Of a stretch of DNA of 64,000 nucleotides, positions 24,662-36,035 are shown one piece after another (the first letter of the stretch is position 1; every line of letters begins with the position of its first letter). Where the stretch lies: positions 2,009,367 through 2,073,366 of the forward strand of contig VXBM01000001.1 in assembly GCA_013400155.1 (NCBI GenBank), read 5' to 3'. Both the position numbers and the translations under genes were made by a program. A model generated the notes under the pieces. That model saw only the letters and a program-made list of their open reading frames with translations. It had not been told where the DNA came from and ran no database searches. The DNA comes from Helopsaltes ochotensis (taxonomy: Eukaryota > Chordata > Aves > Passeriformes > Locustellidae).

Positions 24662-26384
24662 ATATGCTTAATTTTCTTTTGGTTGATGTCCTGTGCTGGG
24701 ACTCTTGAAAGTGGGATTTCAGCCATATGTTATTTCCCAAATATGTTCACCTCTAATGAACACACTTACAAATGTGGAAATCTATACAGACTGAAACAAA
24801 GGAGTTTGCTAGTTTCCTGGGCAGTGGTCCTCTTGGTAGTGCACCTAGCATGATTGAATCTGCTACAGAGTGGGATCTCGGGGGCCTGTCTGGCTGCTGG
24901 ATGTTAAAAAAAGCTTTTATAATTTATTAGGGACTGCTGGAGGGTCTTCCAGCCAGTTCAGCATATGCCTCCATAGGTACTCATGCACCTGTGCACCAAT
25001 ACAGCCACTGCAGAGCACCTCAGTGCTGCTCAATTTAGGAACAACCTGGACAAATACAGTTGCAGGAGCAAATAATTGCTAAAGGGCTTCTATTTTTTCC
25101 CCTCTGACTCTGCAAACAGATGAACTGTAGGTGCTATGAAACAGTGTTGGAGGAATTCTCCCTTGCTTTTCTAACCCTTGATTGGAAGGCTTTGATTGAC
25201 AAGAAGTGCTCGAAGTAGTTGCTTGTGACTCTTGGGTGCCCTCTTTGCCCATGGCTACAAGCTCACAACTCTGGGTCCTTCATTGTAATGGTATCTGCTG
25301 CAGGCTTGCAAAAATGGGACCATGGCTGTCTTTAACAGGAAGGTTAGAGCAGCAAAAGGAGAGTCTGAGATATTGGGTAACAGAGGGAGAAGGCCTTGTG
25401 ATGCCTACGCTGGGCTGCTCTGAAGAGGATTGGTACGAATCGGGGCAGAGACAAGGCTGTATGCATCATTTCCTAGAGGGAAATCTTTCCTATGAGGGCC
25501 TTTTTGCTTTCAAGAGAGGTGTCCCCCTTGAGAGTATTTTCAAGGGCTGGGAAAAATCTCAAATCTCCTTTTCTGAGTTCTCCTTCAGGCACCAAATGGC
25601 AGGAAAATGTCCCACGAGGAATGGGGTGCACATGAATGAGTGGGTTAACTCTGCAGGCAGGATTCCAAACTCCTCCTCTGAGCAGTGAATGATGCTGTAG
25701 AAGCAACCTCTAAGAACTGCGTGTCTGTAAGCTCCTGGAACCCAGGTCACTCTTGGACTCGTTGGGTCCATGGCAGAGGGCAATTGCTTTTGGATCTATG
25801 AATTGTAATGTGCCTCTGTGATATAGAGAAAGGCACAGTCACTGCAGCAAGTGGGCTTTTGCCAGGAAAACTCTCTTATGTACTTACTATGTAAGTCAAG
25901 AGTATTTACAGGAGATCTTGCTGCCTGTAACTTAAAGCTTTAGCGAAACAAATTGGAATTGCCTTCTGGAGGCCATTGTTATAAATTACAGCCCCAACAT
26001 CTGGCCACATCTGCAATGTCTAGACAACCCGTCTCGGCTAGAAGAGTGAGCGTGGGGGGTTCTGTGATCACAGTGGGGAGGGGAAGCAAAGGGTTTATGC
26101 TGGGGCTTGTGCCAAGCACCCTGGCACATGCTGCCCCTGGGTCCATCCCAGCCTGGCCAGGAGGGACTTCAGGGGCATTCAAGGCAGGAGGAGAAACATC
26201 TGCCTTCCCCCATTGCAGATTGATGCCAACAGCAACTTTGGCCCTTGGAAGCTTTAACTGCTGTTGCCTCATTTATTGCATGTTGAAGGATGTGAGAGAA
26301 GGCAGCGCCTTCAGCCAGGCTTGTTCCCAGCTTTCCTTGGCCCCTGTGCAGCACTTGCGATAGAGGCCAGGCCCGTCAGCTGAA
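24662..26384. other. Stretch with no recognised gene
   Basis: The longest frame, 160 residues at 25,206-25,688 on the + strand, shows no recognisable domain and no splice-site context. No repeats or RNA genes are seen. Confidence 0.5.
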
Positions 26385-26660
26385 CGATTGTATTTTTTTT
26401 ACAGTTCCTAGCGCAAACCTTCTCATTTATATGTAAAGTAGCCATTAGTCATAGCTCTGTTCCCTCACACTGCCTGATGTACAATCACATTTTGCAGTGG
26501 ATGAATCTTTCCACACAGCTGCTCTGCTATGAATAATCCGTTGCTGGGCCCATAAATCAGAAAAAAATCATGCACCTCCTTTGCCTGATCCTTACACAAA
26601 GTCATATATTTTACATGAGGACAAACTAAATATTCATGAGGCTTTAAAAGGCTGTTCTGA
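26385..26660. promoter_or_regulatory. Candidate conserved non-coding element
   Basis: This AT-rich complex block contains ATAAATCA at 26,552-26,559 (the reverse of TGATTTAT, a PBX-HOX composite motif), GAATAATCCG, ATATTCATGAGG (an octamer-like variant) and CATTTATATG. It is flanked by GC-richer DNA. It resembles a HOX/PBX-responsive enhancer, but the assignment is by motif only. A 214-residue + strand frame (26,581-27,225) starts inside it and looks accidental. Confidence 0.38.
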
Positions 26661-28884
26661 CTACAAGGTACTTGTTGGGGTTGTTTTTTGTTCTATTGGG
26701 TCAGGTTTTGGTGGTTTGTGTTTGTTTTTTGTCCTCATAAGAAGAAATCTTTCTTTCCCCTTTGCCACCCTTCAGGCAGCAGCAATGAGCTCCCAGCAAT
26801 GCTCCTCTGGACACATGTTTGACAAAGGACTGATGAATTTGTCATTGCTGCTGTGTCAAGGACAGGCTGATGGAAGGTGCTGCAAACACCAAAGGACACA
26901 TCCCAGGGGAGGTAGCAAGGCCTCAGAGAGTGAAGGAGCTGCTTTAAGGGTAAAGAGGCACTTCCAGATCTGTACTGGGGGCCCCTGGCTGGCTGGGACT
27001 TGGGGTGCATGTTTCTGTAGGTGCCTCAGCCTGGTGCTCCACACCAGGACCTCTGGTAAGACCATGGAGATTGGGAAGGCTGCTGAACAATCGGTATGGT
27101 ACCTGTTCAAAAATGTTGTTGCCCTGATTTATTTTAATTCATATTTTAAACAAAGCACCTACAGACTCTATGGAGAGGACTGGGACCAGGGCTTCAGCAT
27201 TTTCTGCTTCCTAGTAGCCAAGTGAATCTGGTGAGAGAGCAGCACCACGCAGCCACCATGGTAAGATGGGAAACTGGGAAGAGAGCTCAGATTTAATCTG
27301 CTCAGGATCCCTGTAAAGACTCCAAACTCTCAGGATCTGCCCTCTCCAAGACACTCTGCCTTGGCCATCCAGAGCCAGTGATGATGCTATTAGTGCAGGG
27401 AAGGCTCTCAACCCCCAGGAGGGTCAGGAGATCCTGACAAGTGTGAAGACGAGATTTTCCACCTTCTATTTGCTGAATTCCCAATAACTGAGAGGGACCA
27501 GTCTCATCCTTCCCTGCCCTGGTCCCACCTTCCCTTACAGCAGCTTTGCCATTAGTGTGGTCACAAGAAAAAGCCAGTTTGACTTGCCAGCAAAGTGTTT
27601 AATTTATATTTCCTGAGTATAATTTTCCTGCCACTATGGGGAACTAAACCAGCTCACTGTGCTAGCAAACAGGTTTTGCAGCCAGCAGAAGGTAAGAGGA
27701 GGAAACATGGCTGTCAGACAGGACAGGGGAAGCAGCTTCCTTTTTCAGCAGCACAAGGGATACAATCATCTCAACCTGTAAATGTTAATCTACAGCCCAC
27801 ACTACTGTGGTTTCTCTGCAGACAAGCCTTTCTCTCTGGTCATCCCCTCCATACGTGCAGCCTTGTACATCTTCTTATACCAGGTAATGAGTACTGTCCT
27901 GCTCAATGAACATAATTCCTACTGTGTGGTCTTGGACTCTCTCCCTTTGCTCTCGCATGACTGAGTGTCCCTTTGTCCTAAAAAAGCCCCTTTTCCCACA
28001 GGCTGCAGGGAGCCATTCTGCCCTCCGTTTCCCCAGGCCATTGCACACCAAGTGCCTTTAGCTGAGATGCCAGAGCCCTGTGTGAAACATGCCACTGTCA
28101 GGGGTAAGCTGGGCTGGAGAGGCTGAGCTGCACCACTGGGATGTTTCTGGGTGCAGGGTCCCTGTCATCTTCTCACAAGCTCTTATGCTACGAGAGATCG
28201 CCTGTGTGCTCACCACTGTGAAATACAGCCCCAGTAGCAGCTGCTGCCACTGCTGCCGCCAAGTTCTTGCAGGACAAAGGGAACAACAAAACATTCTTCC
28301 ACCAGTGAACTCCCTTCTTTTCACTTCCCTTTCTTTTTTGCTCCAACTTGGAAAGAATGAAGCCAAGGCACTGCCAAAGTAGAGGAAAACAAGGCCAAGC
28401 ACACACAGATGGTGACTCCACAAATTTAATTTAAAATCATCCTTTATTATTCAAAATATAAAAATTCAGGCAATAATGCCCAAAGGAACTGCACTGATTA
28501 AAGTTCCCTAATGTTTCATGGCCAAATCTTGCTGCTTCCACCATGGGTCACCGGGACAAGAAGTGAAACCCCTCTGGAGTACAGAGAAAGGTAGGGCTGT
28601 ACCTGCTGTAGATCGCTTAACCACCTACTTACTGACCCAATCAGCTTCACTTGAAGCAAAGCACCAGCTGTTCCTTACCCAATTAATGACTGCCACAGCA
28701 AATTAACATGGCGTTACACCAGGCGTGGATGTGGTCCGCAGAGTCCAGAATGCACAGAGCAATATGCTATTGCAAAAATAATCACAGTAATATCTTTACT
28801 GTTAGGTAGCATCCTTCATCTGGAAGGATGGTGAGGTCCCTGAGCACTATATGGGCTCGTTTCATGCAACGTGCTCTGCAGTGA
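26661..28884. other. Stretch with no recognised gene
   Basis: Only chance frames are seen. An AT-rich patch at 28,425-28,465 contains AATAATAAAG on the - strand, which could serve as a polyadenylation signal, but no transcript is otherwise visible. Confidence 0.45.
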
Positions 28885-28910
28885 GGGGGTGGAGGGCAGG
28901 GAGGGGGGGG
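28885..28910 (+). other. Compact G-quadruplex motif
   Basis: Runs G5 (28,885-28,889), G3 (28,894-28,896), G3 (28,899-28,901) and G8 (28,903-28,910) are joined by loops of 4, 2 and 1 bases. The short loops predict a stable fold. It lies about 2.8 kb upstream of the BTRC start codon. Confidence 0.8.
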
Positions 28911-29574
28911 TTATGGTTGCTGTTTCAAGGAAAAGTAAAGAGGAGCTGGTCAGGGTGGCTCTGCTGTGGTGGAGACAGCACTGCCTACAAATATCCAGTT
29001 CCTGCAATTCAAACAAATAATTGTTTGTTTGGTTGTAAATCTGTGGTAACGTGCCTTCTCCCTGCCTTACGCACCACAGACCTCTCCAGTGTCTCCTTGC
29101 CTTCTCTGTGATGTGGCACCTTGATGGTGTCACAGCTTGGTGTGCTGAGCATTCTCTCCTCTGGCCACAGAGGACATAGCAAGTTGGTGGGTGCAGAGCT
29201 GGCCATTCAGCTGCAGGGAGCATCCCGCAGTGGGAAGGGGCCACAGGGTCAGGCTGCAGATGCAGAGATCCAGGTGAGGTTCCCACAACAAGGTATTACT
29301 CCATGCTCAGTGCTGCTGGGCCAAGTGCTGCTTCTCCAAGTCTTTCCTCAGTCTGTGCTGTGGTTGAAGCTCTTGCCCTGTCCCTCTGCAGCGGTTCTGC
29401 ATTTTGGGGTCCTGATGGCAGTGTGGCAGAATAACCACGCCATGACCTTCTACCACCAAGTTTAAGTCAAACACCTAAACACTCATTAGTTTTGGCTCCA
29501 CAGAGTTTGGGATGTTAATCCCCTCTAAGTTACAGTCCAGACAGATCAATCAGCCTGGAGGGCTTTAGGACACT

Positions 29575-29870
29575 GGTGTCTAATGCTGAGGCATTATACT
29601 TTCCAATTTTCCAACAATTAGGTCGGCATCAGATATTATTGACAAATAAACCATGCAATCAAAGCCCAGAGCCTGCCACGCTGCTACCAGGAGGATCCAT
29701 TTACATCCCAAGCCAGCTGCAGTATGCCTGGAGGGAGGAGACATGGGAGAGTCCTGCCCCAAGCACCAGCAGCCCCTGGTTGCCTTCAGTGCTGTTACCA
29801 GAGCCCTCCCTTTGTAATTATAGGATTCCCTCATTATAATTACTGTTATTTATATAATCGTGGTGAGTGT
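29575..29870. promoter_or_regulatory. Candidate conserved non-coding element
   Basis: Two AT-rich segments (29,580-29,665 and 29,808-29,865) flank a GC-richer spacer. They carry ACAATTAGG, GATATTATTGAC and the homeodomain cores GTAATTATAGG and TATAATTACTG. The nearest gene seen is BTRC, about 2 kb downstream. The call is by appearance only. Confidence 0.35.
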
Positions 29871-31421
29871 TTTCAGTGCTGTCAGCAGTCTGGAAAGTGC
29901 CCAGCCCTACTAGAGCCAAGCATTTCAGGCATTTCACTGCTAGAGTCTGGGCTTAAAGTATGATGGCCAAGAGCAAGGCTGGGTCAGTCCAAGAATGGCA
30001 GCCTTTTGTCCTGGTGACATGGAAGCGTTATTTGGGAGATTTCTATGCCCTCGGATTGTAGACAGAGAACATCAGGTTATCTCTTCCTCCTTTTCTCAGA
30101 CCATTGCTCTGGGAGCATAGATCCTGCCAGCATCACGCCCTGCAAAGGCTGACATTCCCCGTCACCTCTGCTGGGTCACTGGCTGCAGCAGACACTCCTG
30201 GCACTGGATCCTGAGGCACCACCTACTCACATGTCCCTGGGAGGAATCCAGTAATGGGCACATTCTCTGCACCCTCTGTTTTCTCTCTGATCCTCTTGCC
30301 TGAAAATCTGGAGGAGATGGAGTGTTTAGAGAAAATGAGGGAAGGGACTGGTACACAGGAGATACTGGTTTTGTATTTGCTTGAAGCTTCACTTTTGTTC
30401 CTGTGTCAAACACAGGAATGAAAACAATGGGTTTGAGCTGCATATGGGCAAGCAAGTGCTGATGTTTGTGGCTGGCTTCTTTGCATCTAAATAGGAAGAA
30501 ATTCAGAGTATCTCACTTAAAATACAGAGCCAAATATATAAATGCAGCAAGTCAAAGAATCTGAGTGTTTTACTAGATGACAAACTGGCTAAAAATCAGT
30601 GCTGTGTTTGCTACAGAGAAGTAAAAACTTAGCAGGGTCTTATAGTTGGTATTAAAACTACAGGAAGCAATTCTTCTCTGCTGCTCCATACAAGGCAGCT
30701 TCAGTTTTTGGACACAGTGAAAAATGTAGAAAAACTGAAAAGAGATGAGACGAATTTAATAAACAAGAGGATTAGAAGTAATGGCTACCACGTGAGCTGG
30801 TCTTGTAGGGTATGCAACAGAGAAACAGAGGGGATATGGTAGATATTCTCCTGTCTATGTGCAGTTGCTAGTCAAGGAATGCTGATCAATTCCTTTTTTT
30901 CCTCTTTGCTGCTTAGTACAGCAAAGAAAATTTGGTCCAATTTTCAGGGAAAATTGATCTAGAAACATTATTAGAAAAAGGGCACCAAAGCACTACGGGA
31001 GGCATTTTATGTGCAGGATGGCTTCAAACAAACATCGCTCAAATATGATGTCACCCTACTCGATCCATTCCAGTGCTGCAAATTTTCCTGTTTCACATCC
31101 CCTGTGCACCTTCGGTCTGGTGACTTTTCTTCAGACATTTCTGGCACCCAGAGCACTGTTTAGGTTGACCAGCAACAATCGGCTGGAACACCGACAGTGC
31201 GAGAGCTCGGAGCGCAGCCGAGCCCTCCTGGGGGGCATTTGAGAGCGCGGGGCTGTGGCTCAGGAGCCAGCCGTACCTTCCACCCCAGGGAAGGTCTGGA
31301 GCTGGAAACGGCCCACGCGGCACCTGCGGGACGCGCCTCCTCCTCTCCCTCCCTCGCCTGCCCAGAGCGGCCGCGTCCGTCCCACTCCGGCCCGCACCTC
31401 GCACCGTCACGGCCCCGCGTT

Positions 31422-31433
31422 ACTACAACCCCC
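31422..31433 (+). promoter_or_regulatory. ZNF143/STAF-like site
   Basis: ACTACAACCCCC matches the 5' half of the ZNF143 consensus ACTACAAYTCCCAGMATGC. It lies in the CpG island about 280 bp upstream of the BTRC start codon. Confidence 0.4.
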
Positions 31434-31505
31434 GTCGGCCCCCTGCGCTGCACATGACGCGTGCGCCAGCCGGCTCCCGGCGTGCCCCCCATTCCGGGAC
31501 CTGCC

Positions 31506-31517
31506 GGGATTTGTAGT
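31506..31517 (-). promoter_or_regulatory. ZNF143/STAF-like site
   Basis: GGGATTTGTAGT on the + strand is the reverse complement of ACTACAAATCCC, one base away from the consensus core ACTACAATTCCC. Paired ZNF143 sites are common in CpG-island promoters. Confidence 0.5.
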
Positions 31518-31587
31518 TTCGCTGAGCGGGTCGGACCTTTGCCAGGGACGTGGCCGGGGACTCCATTTCCCGTGGGCCTGCGGAGCG

Positions 31588-31597
31588 GCGCATGCGC
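31588..31597. promoter_or_regulatory. NRF1-type palindrome
   Basis: GCGCATGCGC is a perfect core of the NRF1 consensus (YGCGCAYGCGCR), and the palindrome extends to GGCGCATGCGCC at 31,587-31,598. It lies about 120 bp upstream of the BTRC start codon, a typical core-promoter position. Confidence 0.6.
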
Positions 31598-31602
31598 CGT
31601 GC

Positions 31603-31633
31603 GGGCAGCGGGGCGAGGTGGGGGGGCGCGGGG
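31603..31633 (+). other. Promoter G-quadruplex motif
   Basis: G3 (31,603-31,605), G4 (31,610-31,613), G7 (31,620-31,626) and G4 (31,630-31,633) are separated by loops of 4, 6 and 3 bases. It lies in the presumed 5' UTR or core promoter of BTRC on the coding strand, so it could also fold in the RNA. Confidence 0.7.
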
Positions 31634-31709
31634 CAGCGCAGGTTCCCGTCTGCGCTGGCTGCGGCCTTCACTGAGCGGGGGGGCGGCCCCGGCCCGGCCC
31701 CGCAGGACG

Positions 31710-31757
31710 ATGGACCCGGCCGAGGCCGTCCTGCAGGAGAAGGCGCTCAAGTTCATG
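31710..31757 (+). CDS. BTRC: BTRC coding exon 1 (beta-TrCP1 N-terminus)
   Basis: This exon encodes MDPAEAVLQEKALKFM, the known N-terminus of vertebrate beta-TrCP1. The protein is the F-box/WD40 substrate receptor of the SCF (SKP1-CUL1-RBX1) ubiquitin ligase. It binds doubly phosphorylated DSGxxS degrons, for example in beta-catenin and IkappaB-alpha, and directs their ubiquitination. The start codon has a strong Kozak context (A at -3, G at +4) and no in-frame ATG lies between it and 31,461. The exon ends after the ATG of residue 16, followed directly by the donor GTGAGG at 31,758, giving a phase-0 intron. Only residues 1-16 are here; the dimerisation domain, F-box and WD40 propeller are encoded downstream of the window. 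The identification rests on the exact peptide plus the matching second exon. Confidence 0.96.
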
Positions 31758-31850
31758 GTGAGGGGCCGCGGGGGTTGGCGGAGGCGGCGGGGGAGGGTGA
31801 GCCCCTCTGTCTGTGGAGGGGCTGCGGGGGGGGCGAGAGGCGAGATGGAG

Positions 31851-31906
31851 CGGGGGCAGTGGGGAAGGGGACCGGGCCTTGGGGCTGGGCCGGGCCGGGC
31901 CGGGCC
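31851..31906 (+). repeat. G-rich intron start with (GGGCC)4
   Basis: Just inside intron 1 the + strand has repeated guanine runs (31,851-31,884) leading into four perfect GGGCC units at 31,887-31,906. The non-template strand is strongly G-skewed immediately downstream of the promoter, a setting known to favour R-loops at CpG islands. The unit is GGGCC with only four copies, so it should not be equated with disease-linked GGGGCC expansions. Confidence 0.75.
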
Positions 31907-34322
31907 GGAGGGCGCTGGGTTGGCGGGCGGGGGAAGCAGGCGAGCGGGGCCCAGGGAGGGGGCGAGCTGCCTGCGGGGAGGGCAGTGAGCAGGGTCCCCA
32001 GCCCCGGGCAGAGGGAGCATTGGGAGGAGGGGGAGGGGGCTGCAGGTGCCACCTGAGAGCGGGAGAAGTTAACCTGGAGTGAGGCAGGAGCTGGCAGAGG
32101 GGCCCACAGGCACCGGCAGGCTTTGCGCACGTAATTCCTGGATTTTTTTCTCTTTATTTGTGCACCTTAGACTATCCGTCTGTACTGCTCACTACCCCTC
32201 TGTAATTTTGTTCCCATTTTGTTTCCTCCCATTCTGCTGCGAGATCTCTATATACTGGTACTTGAGTGTTTCACCTGCTGCTGCAGCACTATGTCAGTGA
32301 TAGTGACTGCGGGGAGCACGTACATTGTTTAGATTTTGACTTGGCCTTTGGTATGGAAAACAGTACATGCATCCAAGATGCTCTTCAAAAATGGCTAATT
32401 TCCATAGATTTGGGGCATTGCGCACTTAAACTGTAACTTCATTCTCTTTTTCTTCCTTTGTTGATATTTCTAAGCGTTTTGGCCAGAAATGCAAAATTTA
32501 GAAATCAAAACAAAGTGTTGCCAACTAAACTGAATGTAAATTTCAGGTGCCCTAAATGCTCTTTCCCTAAGGATATAATTTAAATGACTGACAACACTTG
32601 CTAGAAGTTTGTTTTGGATTAGTGCTTCTAGTGGCACAGAATTGAAGTTGAGCTCATCAAGAAGAAAGAATTCTATTAAATCTTCAGAACATGTGCTCAA
32701 AGTGAAATTGAGGAAACTAGTTGCAAATTTTAATTTCTAACCAAGCTTTGAAACACTTGTTTGGCTTTTGGTTTTTAATCTGGAAGAACTTGTTTGTCTC
32801 TTGAGACTTTTTGACCCGTTTGCTAGTAGTCTCCAAGTTTGCCAGATTTATATACTCAGCTAGGTGAAGTGAAAAAATGCTATGGACACCTAAATAGGCA
32901 AGGTAGCAATTAGTAATAATGAATGGCCCTCTTTGGTGTGGGGTTGGCCAAAGGAGTGTCCCAGATCCTGCTGCACATATGTTTGGCCAAGCTTGGTAAT
33001 TACAACCTGCCTCTAGATAGTGAGTTTCACATCCCAAAAGGTTTTTGCTGAAGCATTCCTTTCTGCTGCCAGATAGTATTGTGGACATGCTACGTTGACT
33101 TCTCATACATTACTTTTTTCACCCCCTGTGCTAAGATTCTCATTCAAAGGCTTAGTCCAGGTATTTTGGTATCACCTGTAAGATTGGGCCTGGAGGCTGA
33201 GGGAGTCCCTGGCCATCCTGCAGCTGGCAGTGTCCCACTCAAACAATAGAGCTCCCTGACACTGGGGAGAGGCATGACCACGAGAGGAAGCTGCTCTTCT
33301 GGGATATGCATCTGTTAAGAGCACCAGATAAAGGAAAGAATTATCAAGACCAGATTGCACCGAGAGCTAAAAGCTAACCCACGTTCTTTCATGTTTTATT
33401 AAAGTACCTCTCCTGTGTTAAATGTTTGTAAAACATGCAGTGAAAGATGTGGCTTCCCTCTGTCCACTCTGAACTTTTTAGGGTATTTTTGCCTACTGGT
33501 TGAGAGTAGAGTAAGCAAAGGTTTTGTTAAGCACATCTTAGGCTTTTGCTTTAGCATGCATCTGTCCAGAACACGGCTCTCACTTTAATTCTGCTGATGG
33601 ACTAAAGTGTTTGTCAGACTTGGTGGGTCTTCTGGTGTTCCTGGAAGGGTGGCACAGATAGATACTTCAGAATACATGAGGGATCAGTTGCTAGTATCAT
33701 CTTGGCCCTCCTAGGAAATGTCTTTTCTGTGCCTTGTAGCGCTCAGACAGTGCTCAGGCACTGCAGTAATGGCACTGGTACAGTTATCCACGCAGAGGTA
33801 GCAGATCAGCTCGTGCATCCTCTCAGCTAATGCTGAATCATTCACAGTAGATTACCTTGTCCATCTCAGTGTGTGATATGCTTCATTTGTATCTTCCTTA
33901 TTAGATGGCTCACAGTTTGGCTCGAGGTGGCCTTTGCTATTAATTGTTGATTTTCCCTGAGAGCTTCCCAAGGAGCATTGTAGGTAAATATTCAAATACA
34001 TTTTGGAGGTATGAGGCCTATTATCAAAGGCAGGAGATACAGTTTTGGTTTTGATATGTGTTTGGGGTAGGTTTCATTTCATGTTGATAAGCAGCCCTCT
34101 AGGTGGTAGTTTGTTTATGCTTCTCTAGAAAATAATACTTCTTTCCAGTTAAAAATGTCAGTACTTAATTTTTGACATTGACTTTGAGCAGCTCTCTTGA
34201 ATCACGAGGTATCAGGCAAGATGGACCTGGTGATTTGATTTTCATTTTAATGTCCAGCTAACAGAAGAGTATCATGGGAAAGCTTCATCCAGTGCTAATA
34301 TTATGAATGATTTTTTTTTTGC

Positions 34323-34351
34323 TTCAAAGCATCTATTTTTGATGCTTTGAA
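34323..34351. repeat. Perfect 11-bp stem-loop
   Basis: Arms TTCAAAGCATC (34,323-34,333) and GATGCTTTGAA (34,341-34,351) pair perfectly around a 7-base TATTTTT loop. A T-run before and an AAGACAAAC stretch after allow a few extra pairs with bulges. It is too short to call a microRNA precursor. Confidence 0.7.
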
Positions 34352-34809
34352 AGACAAACAGTACTCTGTTGTTTTTCTGTATGCTCATGTCTGTGCAACT
34401 TTTTGATGGGAGTAGAAGGCAGCTGCCTTCTCACTGGCTGGTGTTGGCTGGATGACTTGCCAATGAAGCAGTATTGCATTTAACTGATACCCGCTACCAG
34501 TTTCCTGGTTATCTGTGGATATGTAAAATCTAATACTTGAAGGTTTAGGTTATTTATTTAATTTCATTTGTTTACTCAATTTACCTCTATGTCTTAGTAA
34601 GACCTGATTTATTCCTAATATTTAATTGCTGTGTATTAACACGACACAATACTAAGCAACTGCTCACAAGGGAAGACTGTTTTCGCTGGTGAATGAGTGT
34701 CTTGTATCATGTGTTCTGCACATCATTTTTCAAAAGTTTTGTTGGAGGTTTTTGGGGTTTTTTGAATGAAAGATGGTTCATAGATTTGAAATGCATTCTT
34801 TTAAATTAA

Positions 34810-34853
34810 ATAGTCCAGTGTTCTGCAGCTGGACTATAGTGCAGTGTTCTGCA
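34810..34853. repeat. 9-bp inverted repeat overlapping a 12-bp direct repeat
   Basis: ATAGTCCAG (34,810-34,818) is inverted as CTGGACTAT (34,829-34,837). CAGTGTTCTGCA occurs directly at 34,816-34,827 and again at 34,842-34,853. The arrangement suggests a local duplication. Confidence 0.7.
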
Positions 34854-36035
34854 CTCTGGATTTTACCAGAGTAGAACCTTAGTTCACTTCAGCCTCTTTT
34901 CTTTTTTGTACAGTCCTACTGATGAAAGTACACTCTTTCTAAAGTACAGTGTATAAGAGACTGATGCACAAGCTGAAGAGAGAGGTGACTGTGCCCATTA
35001 ACCTAAAAGTCCCACCCAAACCCCCTTGCCATAGAGAGTTCTGCTTTTATGCATTCAGGAATATGGGATTTCCATAATCATGGTCCTTTACAAAAGAACA
35101 AGAAATTGAGGTGCCCAATAAGTAACTTTCAAGTTTGAATAAGTGTTTGAAACTGTAGATACAGTATTTAAAGTGTGAGTGGGATAGGCTTAACTGAGAC
35201 TTTGATTAAATGTCATATAAAGTAAACTACATAAGCCTGCATAGAATAGTAGATATTTTTTCAAACTAGCTTCAAATGGTTCTGTTAAGTATACGAATGT
35301 TCTGATGATTATCTTTTTAATTAAAATGAGAAATCTTTGTTTAAAGTGGCATTCTTTTTTACGGCCTGTTACAGTCTCTGTAACAATCATTTCTTAAGTC
35401 TGAACGTTTTTAATTCCAGGAATCCATTTATATAAAACTATGTTTAGACTTAATTAAGGAACGATTCTTACAAAGCTTGTAAATAGCCAGGAAAAAAGGG
35501 ACAGAAAATAAAACTGACATTCACACTTAACAGAATGATTGTTACAAGGTATGTAATATGCTATAAAAATACAATAAAGCCCTTTTTATAAGAGTTCATA
35601 TTTTTTGTTCCTCATTTTGAAAGGTATTTAAGAAAAATATCAAAGCTCTATGAAGCGACATCTGTTTTCTTGAATGGACTAGTGACAACTTCAGTTGTGT
35701 TTAATTAGCAGTGCTTGGAACAGTACCTGACCACTTTGGGGTCCCATCTAGAACTGTTAGAGAGGCAAAAGTGTGATCCTTAAAAAGAGTTTTCACTTTC
35801 TCTGTTTTTATGAATTAATTAATTTTCAATGATTCGCTTAATTTCCCGGCTCATTTATAGGAAGAAGTCAGTCTGAGCATTCATGGTTTTTTTCCATTTC
35901 ACCCCCAGAATACCATTATCCTTTTGGTTTTGAATGATTGGATTCTAGGAGCAGCTGATGGGCCTTCCAGTTTCAAAAGAGAACGAGAGCCTTCTGGTTG
36001 TGTTTTAAGATGCATCTGCGGGTTGTTTTTTGGGA

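Larger units (their letters stand above)
1..31190. other. Gene-free flank upstream of BTRC
   Basis: No reading frame in this 31-kb stretch resembles a known protein, and I see no convincing splice-bounded exon, tRNA or rRNA. The base composition is moderate in GC, with scattered AT-rich blocks that look more constrained than the surrounding sequence; these are listed separately. In vertebrates the gene 5' of BTRC is usually LBX1, transcribed away from BTRC, so this could be the LBX1-BTRC intergenic region with developmental enhancers and possibly an LBX1-antisense-type long non-coding RNA. That is inference from known synteny. No LBX1 homeobox is present. Confidence 0.6.
31190..31990 (+). promoter_or_regulatory. 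BTRC: BTRC CpG-island promoter
   Basis: A dense CpG island starts abruptly near 31,190 and covers the 5' flank, the BTRC first coding exon and the start of intron 1. No TATA box is evident, as expected for a broadly expressed gene. An NRF1-type palindrome GCGCATGCGC lies at 31,588-31,597. Three stretches resemble the ZNF143/STAF site (ACTACAATTCCC): ACTACAACCCCC at 31,422-31,433, the reverse form GGGATTTGTAGT at 31,506-31,517, and ACTCCATTTCCC at 31,560-31,571. G-run clusters at 31,603-31,633 fit a G-quadruplex. The start site is not directly visible; I infer it lies between about 31,520 and 31,690. Confidence 0.85.

Noticed and set aside
26581..27225. 214-residue + strand frame
   Set aside because: It begins inside an AT-rich putative regulatory block and shows no recognisable motif or conserved-looking segment.
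31887..31906. GGGCC repeats as a C9orf72-like expansion locus
   Set aside because: The unit is five bases, only four copies are present, and the gene is BTRC.
31160..32020. 286-residue open frame on the - strand over the BTRC CpG island
   Set aside because: The translation is almost entirely Pro, Ala, Arg, Gly and Ser, as expected for the antisense of a GC-rich CpG island lacking stop-forming triplets. It overlaps the true exon 1.
34323..34351. Stem-loop as a microRNA precursor
   Set aside because: The 11-bp stem with limited extension is far shorter than the roughly 30-bp stem needed for Drosha processing.
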